The notes under the pieces are model-generated. The model was not told the origin of the DNA. It made no database searches and was given only the letters and a program-made list of their open reading frames with translations. Below are positions 37,553 to 46,318 of a DNA stretch of 64,000 nt, piece after piece. This stretch comes from Bradyrhizobium sp. LHD-71 (GTDB lineage Bacteria > Pseudomonadota > Alphaproteobacteria > Rhizobiales > Xanthobacteraceae). The stretch lies in assembly GCF_031157255.1 (NCBI RefSeq), contig NZ_JAVIFX010000034.1:19982-83981 (forward strand), read 5' to 3'. Numbering within the stretch: the first letter of the stretch is position 1; each line of letters starts with the position of its first letter. A program made the translations under genes and the position numbers.

Positions 37553-38247
37553 CGCGCGCTCCTCGCCGGAGACAGGCCCGCAGCATGACATTGACCGAGA
37601 AGATCGGGCGTGACGAGGATGATGACAGGCTGCTCGAAACCCGGCGGTGGCGGCGACCCGACGGAGAGCCTGCGCACGGCGCGATCGAAGGCCTCGTCCA
37701 TCTCCGCTCGTCCGGTCGAACCGAGCGATGCGGCACGCGTCACGGAGCCGGACGGTCCAATCCAAAAGCCAATGGCGATCCGGTGGGCGCCAGACCGGAT
37801 CTGCGCATCTGCGCAGAACGCGCGCTTGAGGCTCGCCTGGACGCGCCCATAGTAGGCGCGAACATGCGCCGGCGGCTCGTACGGCGTTTGGCGCGCCACG
37901 CCCGGGTCCGGGACCAGCATGACTCCATCGGCCGCCAGGAATTCCGGCACGAGCCCCGTTCCGGCGAGCAACATGCGCAACGCTGCCGGAGGCGTAAACT
38001 CGCCTTTGACGGGCGCGGACCTGCGACCGATGGCCAAGGCTGCGTCATAGATGATCTGCCAGCCGGAGGCGACGCTGTAGGCTTCAATGGCCGAAGCCAA
38101 GGCCTGCGTGGCGAGATCGAAGTTGACCGGCTCATTCGAAGCGGCCGGCGCGGTCCGCGGCCCGGCAGCCGCACTGCCGTACATCAATCCCGCGCCGACA
38201 AGCGCGAGCCAAAGGGCACAGCAATACGCTTGGCAATTCCAGCTCAC
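37549..38247 (-). CDS. STN domain fused to TonB C-terminal-like domain
   Basis: A 232-residue exported protein. After a signal peptide (residues 1 to about 28), residues 42-113 form an STN domain (FDLATQALASAIEAYSVASG, then YDAALAIGRRSAPVKGEF and ALRMLLAGTGL), the fold used by FecA-type receptors to contact FecR. Residues about 130-215 resemble the TonB C-terminal domain (YYGRVQASLKRAF, IAIGFWIGPSGSV, DRAVRRL). No beta-barrel is attached. The start is a GTG at 38247. It is the first gene of the STN / sigma / FecR operon, so it probably relays a periplasmic signal to FecR. Confidence 0.82.
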   Translation of the reverse strand: MSWNCQAYCCALWLALVGAGLMYGSAAAGPRTAPAASNEPVNFDLATQALASAIEAYSVASGWQIIYDAALAIGRRSAPVKGEFTPPAALRMLLAGTGLVPEFLAADGVMLVPDPGVARQTPYEPPAHVRAYYGRVQASLKRAFCADAQIRSGAHRIAIGFWIGPSGSVTRAASLGSTGRAEMDEAFDRAVRRLSVGSPPPPGFEQPVIILVTPDLLGQCHAAGLSPARSAR

Positions 38248-38292
38248 GACCTAACCAACATCGCAGCCGGAACTGATCAAGAAAATCTGCAC

Positions 38293-38308
38293 CGGAGGCT
38301 CGCCTCCG
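38293..38308 (-). terminator. Stem-loop terminator after the ureohydrolase operon
   Basis: A perfect 7-base stem (CGGAGGC / GCCTCCG) with a two-base loop in DNA is followed on the minus strand by GTGCAGATTTTCTT. It lies about 100 bases beyond the ureohydrolase stop. It is the best terminator candidate in this stretch. Confidence 0.45.
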
Positions 38309-38339
38309 CCCGGCAAAGCCTCACGCTTAAGGCTTCTGT

Positions 38340-38357
38340 CTGACAGTCTTATGTCAG
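38340..38357. promoter_or_regulatory. CTGACA-N6-TGTCAG dyad upstream of STN/sigma operon
   Basis: Six-base perfect inverted arms separated by six bases lie about 95-110 bases upstream of the STN-gene start codon. The size suits a dimeric repressor or activator. No regulator is assigned. Confidence 0.3.
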
Positions 38358-38409
38358 CAGTTCCTCGCTTCCATGCGCCGAGCGCCAGGACAGCGGCGCC
38401 TTAGGCTTG

Positions 38410-39363
38410 TCAGGACCTACGAGTCGGGCAGTGCTGCAGCAGGAGTAACGTCTCGAAAGCCATATAGGCAGCAAGATAGGCCGTCATCTCGTTGACGTCG
38501 TGCGGCGGACTGACCGTGTTGATGTCGACCGCGACGATGTCGAGACCCGCTAGGCCGCGCAGCAACTGCAGCCCCTCGCGCGCGCTGAATCCGCCCCAGG
38601 TCGGCGTGCACACGCCGGGCGCCACCGAAGGGTCGAACGAATCCATGTCCCACGACAGGTAGACTGGGCGTCCCTTCATCGCATCGTGCAACTCGGCCAG
38701 CACGTCGGCCTCGCCGCGCCGGACATAGTCGCGCATGGTGATGATATTGTAGCCCAGCGAACGGGTGTGATCCATCACACCCGGACGGTAGGTCGGACCG
38801 CGAATGCCGACGTGATAAGACGCGCTCGGCGAGACCCGCTGTTCGAGCGCCGCGTGACTGAACTGGGTGGCCGCGTCGTAGGGATGTTCGGGATCGACCG
38901 GATGACAGTCAGTGTGGCTGTCGATGTGCAGCACGCACAGATCCGGCCATTTGCGGGCGGCGGCGCGGACCAGCGGCACCGAGATCGAGCCGTCACCACC
39001 GAAGCCGACCGGCGTCGCGCCGGCATCGACAATCCGCCATGCCGCCTCCTCGATACGCGCGAACGCATCCTCGATCCGGCTCGGCGTCAGTACGACGTCA
39101 CCGCAGTCCACCAGGTTGAGTCTTGCGCGGATATCGTAGTCGGCAACCTCAGACTCGTAGGCACGGACGAGCCGTGATTGCGCGCGGATCGACGCAGGCC
39201 CCTGGCGCGAGCCGATCCGGAACGCATGCGTGCCGCAATCGAACGGCACGCCGAGGATCGCCGCCTTCGCGCCCGCGGCGGAGGTGGCCCAGGGCACGCC
39301 CATGAATCCGCGGGTGGTTGCGAGCAGTTGCGCTTCGGTGAAGCTGGAGGCCTTGATTGTCAT
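38410..39363 (-). CDS. Ureohydrolase (agmatinase/arginase family)
   Basis: A 317-residue ureohydrolase-fold enzyme. The metal motifs HIDSHTD (Asp148, His150, Asp152) and SWDMDSFDP (Asp239, Asp241) are intact. The first motif, normally GGDHS with a metal-binding histidine, reads GGDGS with Gly125 in its place. The protein would cleave a guanidino compound to urea and an amine if the site still binds two metals. It is the last gene of a minus-strand unit encoding an amino-acid ABC importer and an M20 hydrolase, starting 12 bases after the latter. The substrate could be a guanidino acid rather than agmatine. Confidence 0.85.
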   Translation of the reverse strand: MTIKASSFTEAQLLATTRGFMGVPWATSAAGAKAAILGVPFDCGTHAFRIGSRQGPASIRAQSRLVRAYESEVADYDIRARLNLVDCGDVVLTPSRIEDAFARIEEAAWRIVDAGATPVGFGGDGSISVPLVRAAARKWPDLCVLHIDSHTDCHPVDPEHPYDAATQFSHAALEQRVSPSASYHVGIRGPTYRPGVMDHTRSLGYNIITMRDYVRRGEADVLAELHDAMKGRPVYLSWDMDSFDPSVAPGVCTPTWGGFSAREGLQLLRGLAGLDIVAVDINTVSPPHDVNEMTAYLAAYMAFETLLLLQHCPTRRS

Positions 39364-39375
39364 GTCGTGCCTTCT

Positions 39376-40644
39376 CTACGGGTCGCTCAAATAGGCGAGC
39401 GCGGTCAATGCATGCACCTGGGCGACGGCAACGAGTTCATCCACCAGAATGTGCTCGTCCGGTCCGCCCATCCCGAACGGCGTGCAGCCAAAGACGACGC
39501 TGGGCACATCGAACATGCGATAGAGTCGCGCATCAGACGCGCCGACGCGCATGTTGACGACGGGCGCGCGCGCGAGGATTTCGGTCGCGGCCGCCACCGT
39601 GTGGCGCACGATCTCGTGGTTCGGTGGCGTGAACCGTGGCGGATACTTCTCGATGACACGCCAGCTTATGCCGTCGATGGCATCGAGCTCGCGCCGCAGT
39701 GCCGTCTCCACCTCGTCCAGCGTAACCCCGACCGGGATACGGATATCGGCGGCCGCGCGCGCCTGGGATGGCACGAGATTCGGCGATACCCCGCCGGCGA
39801 TGGTGCCGATGTTCACCGTCGCGCGTTGCAGCGTCTCCGCTTCCCCCGCGCCGGAAAGGGATTCCGACACCGGCTTTGCGGCCATGATCGCCGCCGTGAC
39901 CTCAGGCGGCGCGTTGACGGCCAGCGCTTCCAGCCGCTTCAACCCATCGAGTGCGGCGCGTAGCCGATCGATGGCATTGATACCCTTGTGGACATGCGCA
40001 CCATGCGCAGGCTGGCCCGTCGCCTCGATCTCGATCCAGCAAAGGCCCTTTTCACCGAACCGGACGACCAGCGGCGAGCCGACGTCACCGCTGACCATCG
40101 CGTCGCCCTTCGCGTGCGGCACGTTCTCCAAAAGCCAGCGTGTGCCGAGCGAGCCCATGTTCTCCTCGTCACCCGCAAGCGTGACGACGATCTCGCCGCG
40201 CCAGGCGTTGCGATGACGCGCCAGCACCTGTGCGGCAAGGATCGAGGCGGCAATGCCGCCTTTCATGTCCGACACGCCGCGTCCATAAAGCTTCCCGTCA
40301 CGCAAGACTCCGCCAAGCGGTGGAACGGTCCAGCCGAGATCCTCGCCAAGGGGAAACGTATCGAGATGGCCGTTGAAGATCAGACGCCGACCGTCGCGCC
40401 CGCTGTCGATCCTCGCCACCAGGCTGACGAGGCCGGGCGCCGGCTCGAACCGATCGATACGGACGCCGTCGATCTCAGCCAGAAGCGCTGCGGCAACTTC
40501 GGCGGCCCGCATCACCTCGCCGGGCGGATTGGGAGACGGCGCTGCGACGAGACGTTGCGTCATCGCAATCAGCGTATCGCGGCCGGCTGCGACCTGATCG
40601 GCAATCTGGCGCCGCGCGTCAAAATTTCGCTCAGCGTTGTGCAA
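39376..40644 (-). CDS. M20-family deacylase/peptidase (ArgE/DapE-like)
   Basis: A 422-residue M20 metallohydrolase. Zinc-site motifs are FNGHLDTFPL, GRGVSDMKGG and LAGDEENMGS (catalytic and metal-binding glutamates), with the dimerisation domain in between. Family members remove acyl groups from amino acids (acetylornithine, succinyl-diaminopimelate) or cleave dipeptides. The start is taken as a TTG at 40644, overlapping the permease gene by 14 bases, because a start at the next ATG (40563) would cut off the first helix. Followed by the ureohydrolase, it suggests hydrolysis of an imported N-acyl or peptide-linked guanidino amino acid. Confidence 0.87.
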   Translation of the reverse strand: MHNAERNFDARRQIADQVAAGRDTLIAMTQRLVAAPSPNPPGEVMRAAEVAAALLAEIDGVRIDRFEPAPGLVSLVARIDSGRDGRRLIFNGHLDTFPLGEDLGWTVPPLGGVLRDGKLYGRGVSDMKGGIAASILAAQVLARHRNAWRGEIVVTLAGDEENMGSLGTRWLLENVPHAKGDAMVSGDVGSPLVVRFGEKGLCWIEIEATGQPAHGAHVHKGINAIDRLRAALDGLKRLEALAVNAPPEVTAAIMAAKPVSESLSGAGEAETLQRATVNIGTIAGGVSPNLVPSQARAAADIRIPVGVTLDEVETALRRELDAIDGISWRVIEKYPPRFTPPNHEIVRHTVAAATEILARAPVVNMRVGASDARLYRMFDVPSVVFGCTPFGMGGPDEHILVDELVAVAQVHALTALAYLSDP

Positions 40645-41296
40645 GACGGTGTTCCCAGATGCGGATCGCCATCGACAACGGCCAACAGATGAAGAAGTAG
40701 ACGACTGCGACGAAGGTGAAGATCTCGAGCGGCCGGAATGTCGAGGACGACAGCTCCATCCCGCGCCGCGTGATCTCGGTGACCGAGATCACCGCACCGA
40801 GCGACGAGAACTTGATCAGCTGCACGAAGTTCGAAGCGAGCGGCGGCAGCGTGAAGCGGATGGCCTGCGGCAGCACGATGCGGCGAAAGCTCTGGAACGG
40901 CGTCAGGCCGAGAACCTGCGCGGCCTCGCGGTGGCCCTTCGGCACGGCCTGGATGCCACTGCGGTAGACCTCCGACATGAAGGCGGCCATATAGACCGAC
41001 AAGCCGATCAGGATCGCCGCGAGCGAGGAGATGCGGATATTGAAGACAATCGGCAGCACGTAATAGACCCAGAGCAACTGTACCAGGATCGGCGTGTTGC
41101 GGATCACTTCGCCGATCGTCAGTCCGATGGCCCTCGCGGCGAGATAGCGCGACATGTCGAGGGCCGCGAGCAGCAATCCGCCGATCATCGCGAAGACCAG
41201 AGCGGTCGCCGAAATGATCAGCGTCATCTGCAATCCCGACATCAGGAAATCGATGTTGTTCGGGATGATGTCCCATCGGAACTGATAGGTCGGCAT
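40631..41296 (-). CDS. Amino-acid ABC transporter permease
   Basis: A 221-residue inner-membrane permease of the HisM/GltK type. The LQMTLIISATALVFAMIGG segment and the EAAQVLGLTPFQSFRRIVLPQA coupling loop are signatures of polar amino-acid importers. Five hydrophobic segments are visible. It follows the solute receptor by 27 bases and overlaps the M20 gene. It is the only permease in the cluster, so it probably forms a homodimer. Confidence 0.92.
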   Translation of the reverse strand: MPTYQFRWDIIPNNIDFLMSGLQMTLIISATALVFAMIGGLLLAALDMSRYLAARAIGLTIGEVIRNTPILVQLLWVYYVLPIVFNIRISSLAAILIGLSVYMAAFMSEVYRSGIQAVPKGHREAAQVLGLTPFQSFRRIVLPQAIRFTLPPLASNFVQLIKFSSLGAVISVTEITRRGMELSSSTFRPLEIFTFVAVVYFFICWPLSMAIRIWEHRLAQR

Positions 41297-41323
41297 CGCG
41301 CTGCTCCCGCCGGTCAGTCCGCG

Positions 41324-42154
41324 TTATGGGGCGACGATCGGGCCAAGCTTGTTCTTCTCGGCGTACTTCATCAGCCGTCCGTCGAGCTTGATCGTATCGA
41401 TGAACAGGTTGATGTAGTTGAGCCAGATCTGATCGCCCTGCGGCACGACATAGGCGTAAGGCGTCACCGCCAGCTTTTCCTCCGGCACGATGGTCTCGGC
41501 CCAGTCGAACTCGTCAGTGACTTTGATTGCTGTTGGATAGTCGGTGATGATCACGTCGACGCGCTGGGCGACCAGCTCGCCTTCGCGCGTGTTGGGCGGC
41601 GCGACCGACACCAGTTCGGCGTTCTTGAGATAGGACTTCATGAACGGCTCGATGTAGCTGCCGAGCGACACGGCGGCCTTGACGCCCTTCTTGTCGACAT
41701 CGGCCCAGCTCTTGATCGGTCCACCCTTGCGGGCGACCGCATAGATGTTGGTCACCAGATAAGGCTTGGAGAACTCTACCGCCTGCGCCCGTTTCAACGA
41801 GGCGCCGACGCCGAACATGCCGATCTCGCATTTGTTGGCCTGGAGATCGGCGATAAACGTGCCAAAGCTCGACTCGACGATCTCCAGCTCGGCGCCGAGT
41901 TCCTTGGCAAGCTCCTTGGAAAGGTCGGCGTCGATGCCTTCGATCTGTCCGCTCTTCGGATTGCGGAACGAGATCGAGTAATAGAGCGGGTACTGGCACA
42001 CGCGGAGCTTCTTCGATTTCGTGACCTCGAACAGACGCGACTGCAACGCCTGCGCGCAGGCCGGCGACGGCGCTGCGACAGCGGCTGCGAGCGCAGCGAT
42101 GCACAGCACGGGCAAAAGGCGAAACGGCAAGCGTGTCAAAGCAAGGCTCGGCAT
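41324..42154 (-). CDS. Amino-acid ABC transporter solute-binding protein, family 3
   Basis: A 276-residue periplasmic receptor. The signal peptide ends near residue 34 (ACAQA). The family 3 blocks are LRVCQYPLYYSISFRNPKSGQIEGIDADLSKELAKELG and the later KGVKAAVSLGS and DVIITDYPTAIK. The ATG at 42154 is preceded by GAGGAGGA. It sits 16 bases after the ATPase gene in the same unit as the permease, M20 hydrolase and ureohydrolase, and should set the specificity of that system. Confidence 0.92.
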   Translation of the reverse strand: MPSLALTRLPFRLLPVLCIAALAAAVAAPSPACAQALQSRLFEVTKSKKLRVCQYPLYYSISFRNPKSGQIEGIDADLSKELAKELGAELEIVESSFGTFIADLQANKCEIGMFGVGASLKRAQAVEFSKPYLVTNIYAVARKGGPIKSWADVDKKGVKAAVSLGSYIEPFMKSYLKNAELVSVAPPNTREGELVAQRVDVIITDYPTAIKVTDEFDWAETIVPEEKLAVTPYAYVVPQGDQIWLNYINLFIDTIKLDGRLMKYAEKNKLGPIVAP

Positions 42155-42170
42155 GTTTGTCCTCCTCTGG

Positions 42171-42932
42171 TCATTCTGCGAACAGTGATAGGAAGCGTCG
42201 GGCCCGGTCGGTCTTCGGCGCAGTGAAGAAGGTCTCGGGCGGGGCCTCCTCGACGATCTCGCCATGATCCATGAAGACGACGCGCGTGCCGACCTGGCGC
42301 GCGAATCCCATCTCATGGGTGACGACAAGCATGGTCATGCCCTCGGCGGCGAGCTGGCGCATGACGAGCAACACCTCGCGCCGCAATTCCGGATCGAGCG
42401 CCGACGTCGCTTCATCGAACAGCATCACCTGAGGTGACATCGCGAGCGCACGAGCGATCGCCACACGCTGCTGCTGGCCGCCCGAGAGGCGCATCGGATA
42501 GACGTCGCGCTTGTCGGCGAGGCCCACCTTGGCGAGCAGTTGTTCCGCCAGCGCGATCGCGGCGTCACGCCCCATCCGCTTCACGCGCAGCGGCGCCTCG
42601 ATGAGGTTCTCCAGAACGCTCATGTGGGGCCACAGATTGAAGTGCTGGAAGACCATGCCGATGTCGGGCCGCACCGCTCGCGCCGCACGCCGCTCCGCCA
42701 AATCTGGCTTGGACGATGCGATCGTCGTGCCGCGCATGGTGACGCAGCCGGCGCTCGGCTGTTCGAGCAGTGCCAGGCAGCGCAGCAGGGTGGTCTTGCC
42801 CGAACCCGACGGCCCGATCACGCAGACCATGTCCTTCTCCGCGACGGGCAGGCTGACCCGCCGCAGCACCTCGTTGGGGCCGTAGCTCTTGGAGACCTGG
42901 TCCGCAGCGATGATCGGCCCTGACGACGGCAC
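42171..42932 (-). CDS. Amino-acid ABC transporter ATPase
   Basis: A 253-residue ATPase of the HisP/GlnQ type, with Walker [10 protein letters not shown], signature LSGGQQQR and Walker [19 protein letters not shown] at 42932 with GGAG upstream gives the normal family length. The frame is open to 43082, but that would place the start inside the divergent LysR gene. First gene of the importer operon. Confidence 0.9.
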   Translation of the reverse strand: MPSSGPIIAADQVSKSYGPNEVLRRVSLPVAEKDMVCVIGPSGSGKTTLLRCLALLEQPSAGCVTMRGTTIASSKPDLAERRAARAVRPDIGMVFQHFNLWPHMSVLENLIEAPLRVKRMGRDAAIALAEQLLAKVGLADKRDVYPMRLSGGQQQRVAIARALAMSPQVMLFDEATSALDPELRREVLLVMRQLAAEGMTMLVVTHEMGFARQVGTRVVFMDHGEIVEEAPPETFFTAPKTDRARRFLSLFAE

Positions 42933-42961
42933 CCGGAGCGCTCCGTGTAAGGCAGAACCAG

Positions 42962-43049
42962 AAAATTTGGTTATGCCAATAGCCAGCCAATAAATAGCTC
43001 TGAGCTGAATTACATTACGTACTTGCCAAAAACACAATAACCAAATTTT
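42962..43049. promoter_or_regulatory. 13-base perfect inverted repeat flanking divergent promoters
   Basis: AAAATTTGGTTAT at 42962-42974 and its exact reverse complement at 43037-43049 flank 62 bases between the importer operon and its divergent LysR gene. An inner 11-base palindrome AGCTCTGAGCT lies at 42996-43006. One arm is 8 bases from the LysR ATG and the other about 30 bases from the ATPase GTG. Paired distant sites suit a LysR tetramer. Confidence 0.5.
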
Positions 43050-43057
43050 ATGCAGGC

Positions 43058-43966
43058 ATGGATATTCGGTTGCTCGAGGCATTCCGCGCCGTTGTGGAGT
43101 CGGGATCGGTGACCCATGCGGCTTCGGCCCTGGGCATCACCCAGCCCGCCGTTAGCGCGCAAATCGCCAGGCTCGAAGGCGAACTCGGCTTTTCCCTCTT
43201 CACGCGGACGGGCAACCGCCTCCGCCTGACATCCGAGGGCATCACGTTCCGCGCCGAAGTCGAGCGCACGCTCGATCGCATCGACGATCTAGGCCGTGCG
43301 GCAGAGCATATTCGACAGGGACAAGTCGGTTCTTTGACCGTGGCCTCGCATCCAATGGCAGGCGTGGCACTGCTGCCGCCGGTCATCGCCGCTTTCGTCC
43401 GGCAGCGACCGAATGTGCGGGTGCAGGTCTTCACGCGTAATTCGGATCTGGTCCGCGGCATGTTTCCGTCGCGCACGATCGACATCGGTATTGCCGAGTT
43501 GCCGATCGACCCGACCGGCCTCAACGTCACCCGCTATCGCATGGAATGCGTGGCTGTCCTGCCCAAGGACCACGCACTGTGCGCCCACGAAATCATCACG
43601 CCCGCGCTGATGTCCGGACTGCCTTTCGTGGGCATGTCACGGGAGTGGGCGGCCTATCACCTCGTCAACAATGTGTTCGCGGAGGCTGCGACCCGCCTCA
43701 ACGTGGTGGCGACGTCGGAACTGTTCGCGACGATCTGCGGGCTGGTTGCCAATGGCGTCGGCGTCTCGATCGTCGATCCTGCCTCCGCGCAGCAGTTTCA
43801 GGCTGCAGGCCTCGCGATCCGGCCGTTTCGTCCGCTCGTCCCCTATGACATCGCTATCTTTCATTCGACCGATCAGGAGCTGTCACTGATCGGCCGCACC
43901 TTCCTGGATGCGTTCGATATGCATCTGAAGCGTTTCAACGCGCCAGCCACGGAGACCGACCGATGA
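43058..43966 (+). CDS. LysR-family transcriptional regulator
   Basis: A 302-residue LysR regulator. The N-terminal helix-turn-helix reads [27 protein letters not shown] with [15 protein letters not shown] after it. The C-terminal co-inducer domain begins near [13 protein letters not shown]. It is divergent from the amino-acid importer operon and overlaps the following M28 peptidase gene as ATGA, so it probably controls both sides. The effector is unknown. Confidence 0.92.
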   Translation: MDIRLLEAFRAVVESGSVTHAASALGITQPAVSAQIARLEGELGFSLFTRTGNRLRLTSEGITFRAEVERTLDRIDDLGRAAEHIRQGQVGSLTVASHPMAGVALLPPVIAAFVRQRPNVRVQVFTRNSDLVRGMFPSRTIDIGIAELPIDPTGLNVTRYRMECVAVLPKDHALCAHEIITPALMSGLPFVGMSREWAAYHLVNNVFAEAATRLNVVATSELFATICGLVANGVGVSIVDPASAQQFQAAGLAIRPFRPLVPYDIAIFHSTDQELSLIGRTFLDAFDMHLKRFNAPATETDR

Positions 43967-45237
43967 TCCTCTCGCCGGACCTCACGGGACGCATCGCGGC
44001 CGATCCCGACCTGATGCGTGACTTCGAGCAGCTGTGCGCATTTGGCGGCAGGCTGGCCGGGACGGAGAGTGAGCGCCTTGCCATGGACTTCGTTGCTGAG
44101 CGCGGCGCGCAAGCGAGCCAGGTGTCATGCCGAAGCCTTCCGGTAAGCTATGGCGGCTGGCGGGCCTTGCGAGCCGAGTTGCGCCTCGGCGACGGCAGCA
44201 GCGTGGCTTGTCATCCGCTCGTGCGGTCGATCGCAACGCCGCCGGGCGGATTGACGGCTGAGGTCGTCGATATCGGACGCGGCACGCCGGAAGAATTCGA
44301 GGCGCATCGCGGCGAGATCGCCGGACGCTTCGTGCTGGTCCGGCACGAACTGATGTTCGCGGCGGGCACGATCCATCGGCGTCGCAAATACGACATGGCG
44401 CGCGAGGCTGGCGCTCTCGGCTTCCTGATCGCCGGCCCGCTGCCCAACAGTCTTGTCACCGGTTCATCTGGTCGCGAGGTCGGTACGCCTGGTATTCCGG
44501 CTATTGGCATTGCTCCCGAAACCGCTGCACGTCTCGCCCGCACCGCGCGCGGTTTCCCGCGCGCTACGCTGCGCCTCGACACCGAGGAGCAGCAGGCCGA
44601 GACCAGAACGCTTCTTTTCGACATCCCAGGTCGGGAGGACGAGTGGGTCGTGCTGAGCGCCCATGTCGACGGCCACGACTTGAGCGAGAGCGCCATCGAC
44701 AACGCTTCGGGCGTGGCTGCGGCCCTGGCTGTGGTCCGCGCGCTGGCGGCCCATGTCGCCAATTGGCGCCGCGGGCTCCGGCTCGCCTTTTTCAGTGCCG
44801 AAGAATGGGCCTTGACCGGCTCGGCGCTCTACGTTGCGCAGTTGAGTGAACAGGAACGGAGCCGCATTGCATTGAACGTCAATCTCGACAGCGTGGCCGG
44901 CGGCCCGCGGCTTGCCGCGCTGACCAGCGGCTTCGCGGGGGTCGAGCCGTTCCTGCTTTCAGTTGCCGATGCAAACGGTCACGATCTTCGCTGCGTGCGT
45001 CCGCTGATGACGAATTCGGATCACGCCAATTTTGCGCTCGCAGGTATTCCCGCCTTCCGGATGGTGGCGGGCTACGACGATCCGGCCGCGCCCGTACGCC
45101 TCGTTCTCACAGCCGCCGACACCCGCGACAAGGTACCGCGAGCCGAACTCTCAGCAGCGGCCCAGCTCGCGGCCTGCCTTGCTGCTGCAGCCTGCCAGGC
45201 GGACGGGCAGACGGCCGACAAATGGCGCGCACGCTGA
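43963..45237 (+). CDS. M28-family zinc aminopeptidase with PA domain
   Basis: A 424-residue M28 metallopeptidase. A PA-like insert (GEIAGRFVLVRHELMFAAG) precedes the catalytic domain. Zinc-binding and catalytic motifs are SAHVDGHDLSESAIDNASG (His and bridging Asp), FFSAEEWALTG (Glu-Glu), NLDSVAG and a late NSDHANF histidine. No signal peptide is seen, so it is probably cytoplasmic. Its ATG overlaps the LysR stop. Beside the importer, M20 enzyme and ureohydrolase, it suggests use of small peptides or N-acyl amino acids. Confidence 0.88.
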   Translation: MILSPDLTGRIAADPDLMRDFEQLCAFGGRLAGTESERLAMDFVAERGAQASQVSCRSLPVSYGGWRALRAELRLGDGSSVACHPLVRSIATPPGGLTAEVVDIGRGTPEEFEAHRGEIAGRFVLVRHELMFAAGTIHRRRKYDMAREAGALGFLIAGPLPNSLVTGSSGREVGTPGIPAIGIAPETAARLARTARGFPRATLRLDTEEQQAETRTLLFDIPGREDEWVVLSAHVDGHDLSESAIDNASGVAAALAVVRALAAHVANWRRGLRLAFFSAEEWALTGSALYVAQLSEQERSRIALNVNLDSVAGGPRLAALTSGFAGVEPFLLSVADANGHDLRCVRPLMTNSDHANFALAGIPAFRMVAGYDDPAAPVRLVLTAADTRDKVPRAELSAAAQLAACLAAAACQADGQTADKWRAR

Positions 45238-45304
45238 TCGACAACCAGGATTATCGTGATCGCTTGCTGCGCCTGATTCAACGCGCACCGGCACGACCAC
45301 GACG

Positions 45305-46195
45305 TCATCTGAAGCGCTGCAGGTGATCGACAAGCGCACGCAACTTCGGCGCCAGGTTGCGGCGACTTGGATAGTACAGGTAGAAGCCCGCAAAGCGCGG
45401 GCAATACTTCTCAAGAACAGAGACAAGCTCTCCCCGCGCGATCCAGGGACGAAAACTCTCCTCCATCCCGAAAGTGATTCCGGCGCCGGCGACGGCGAGC
45501 TTTATCATCAACGCCATGTCGTTCGTCGTGATCTCCGGCGCGACAGCCACGCTGAACTCCTTGCCGTCCTCGGCAAATTCCCAGCGATAAGGCGGGACCT
45601 TTGGCGCGGGTCGCCAGCCGATGCAACGGTGGCCAGCGAGCTCGCCGGGATGTGCAGGCACGCCAAAGCGATCCCGGTACGCCGGAGCGCAGACGGCAAG
45701 CTGCCGCTCCTCACCAGCGACAGACACCGCGACCATATCCTGTTCGATCACCTCGCCGAGCCGGACACCGGCATCATAGCCTTCAGCAACGATATCGAAT
45801 TCCTCGTCGGTGACGGTGATGTCGATCTGAATCTCAGGATTGGCCTCGGCAAAGGCCGCCAGGAAGGGTCCTGAAAGAAAGCGCTCGGCGATCGACGACA
45901 CAGCGAGGCGCAACTGTCCGCGTGGACGTCCGCGCAAGTTGTCAGTTGCCTCGATGGCCGCACGCATATCCGCGATGGCGGGCGCGACCTCGGCAAGAAG
46001 ACGCTCGCCGGCCTCCGTCAGACTAACGCTGCGCGTCGTCCGTTGCAGCAGCGCAATGCCGAGAGTCTCTTCCAGCCGCCTGATGGTCTGACTGACGGCC
46101 GACCGGGTGATTCCCATGCGGTCGGCAGCCGCTCGGAAGCTCCGCTCCTCGGCCACGAGCGCGAAGACGGCGAGCGCATTGAAATCCGGCTCCAT
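45305..46195 (-). CDS. LysR-family transcriptional regulator
   Basis: A 296-residue LysR regulator of the CrgA/DsdC-like large subgroup. The helix-turn-helix is RAAADRMGITRSAVSQTIRRLEETLG with LLQRTTRSVSLTEAGE, and the effector domain starts at GQLRLAVSS. It is divergent from the SDR gene across 123 bases, the usual position for a regulator of the SDR / decarboxylase-like / Atu4866-like unit. It is convergent with the M28 peptidase gene. Confidence 0.92.
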   Translation of the reverse strand: MEPDFNALAVFALVAEERSFRAAADRMGITRSAVSQTIRRLEETLGIALLQRTTRSVSLTEAGERLLAEVAPAIADMRAAIEATDNLRGRPRGQLRLAVSSIAERFLSGPFLAAFAEANPEIQIDITVTDEEFDIVAEGYDAGVRLGEVIEQDMVAVSVAGEERQLAVCAPAYRDRFGVPAHPGELAGHRCIGWRPAPKVPPYRWEFAEDGKEFSVAVAPEITTNDMALMIKLAVAGAGITFGMEESFRPWIARGELVSVLEKYCPRFAGFYLYYPSRRNLAPKLRALVDHLQRFR

Positions 46196-46318
46196 TGGTT
46201 AGCCACACTTTCCAACGTGGGAAGAAATGGTCGTCTTATCGCAACAATGGCGCAAAGCTATCTACGGAGCAACCGCTGCCACGCGGCTTCAAAGATCAAT
46301 TCACCAACGGAGACCCAC

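Noticed and set aside
36948..37736. Long 5' extension of the FecR frame
   Set aside because: It overlaps the sigma gene in another frame and is arginine-rich shadow sequence. The TGATG overlap fixes the start at 36947.
40637..42226. Plus-strand open frame of 529 codons
   Set aside because: It runs antisense across the importer permease and receptor genes and has arginine/histidine-rich shadow composition with no domain.
46199..46220. Possible LysR operator CCAC-N10-GTGG before the SDR gene
   Set aside because: Arms of only four bases; too weak to list as a feature.
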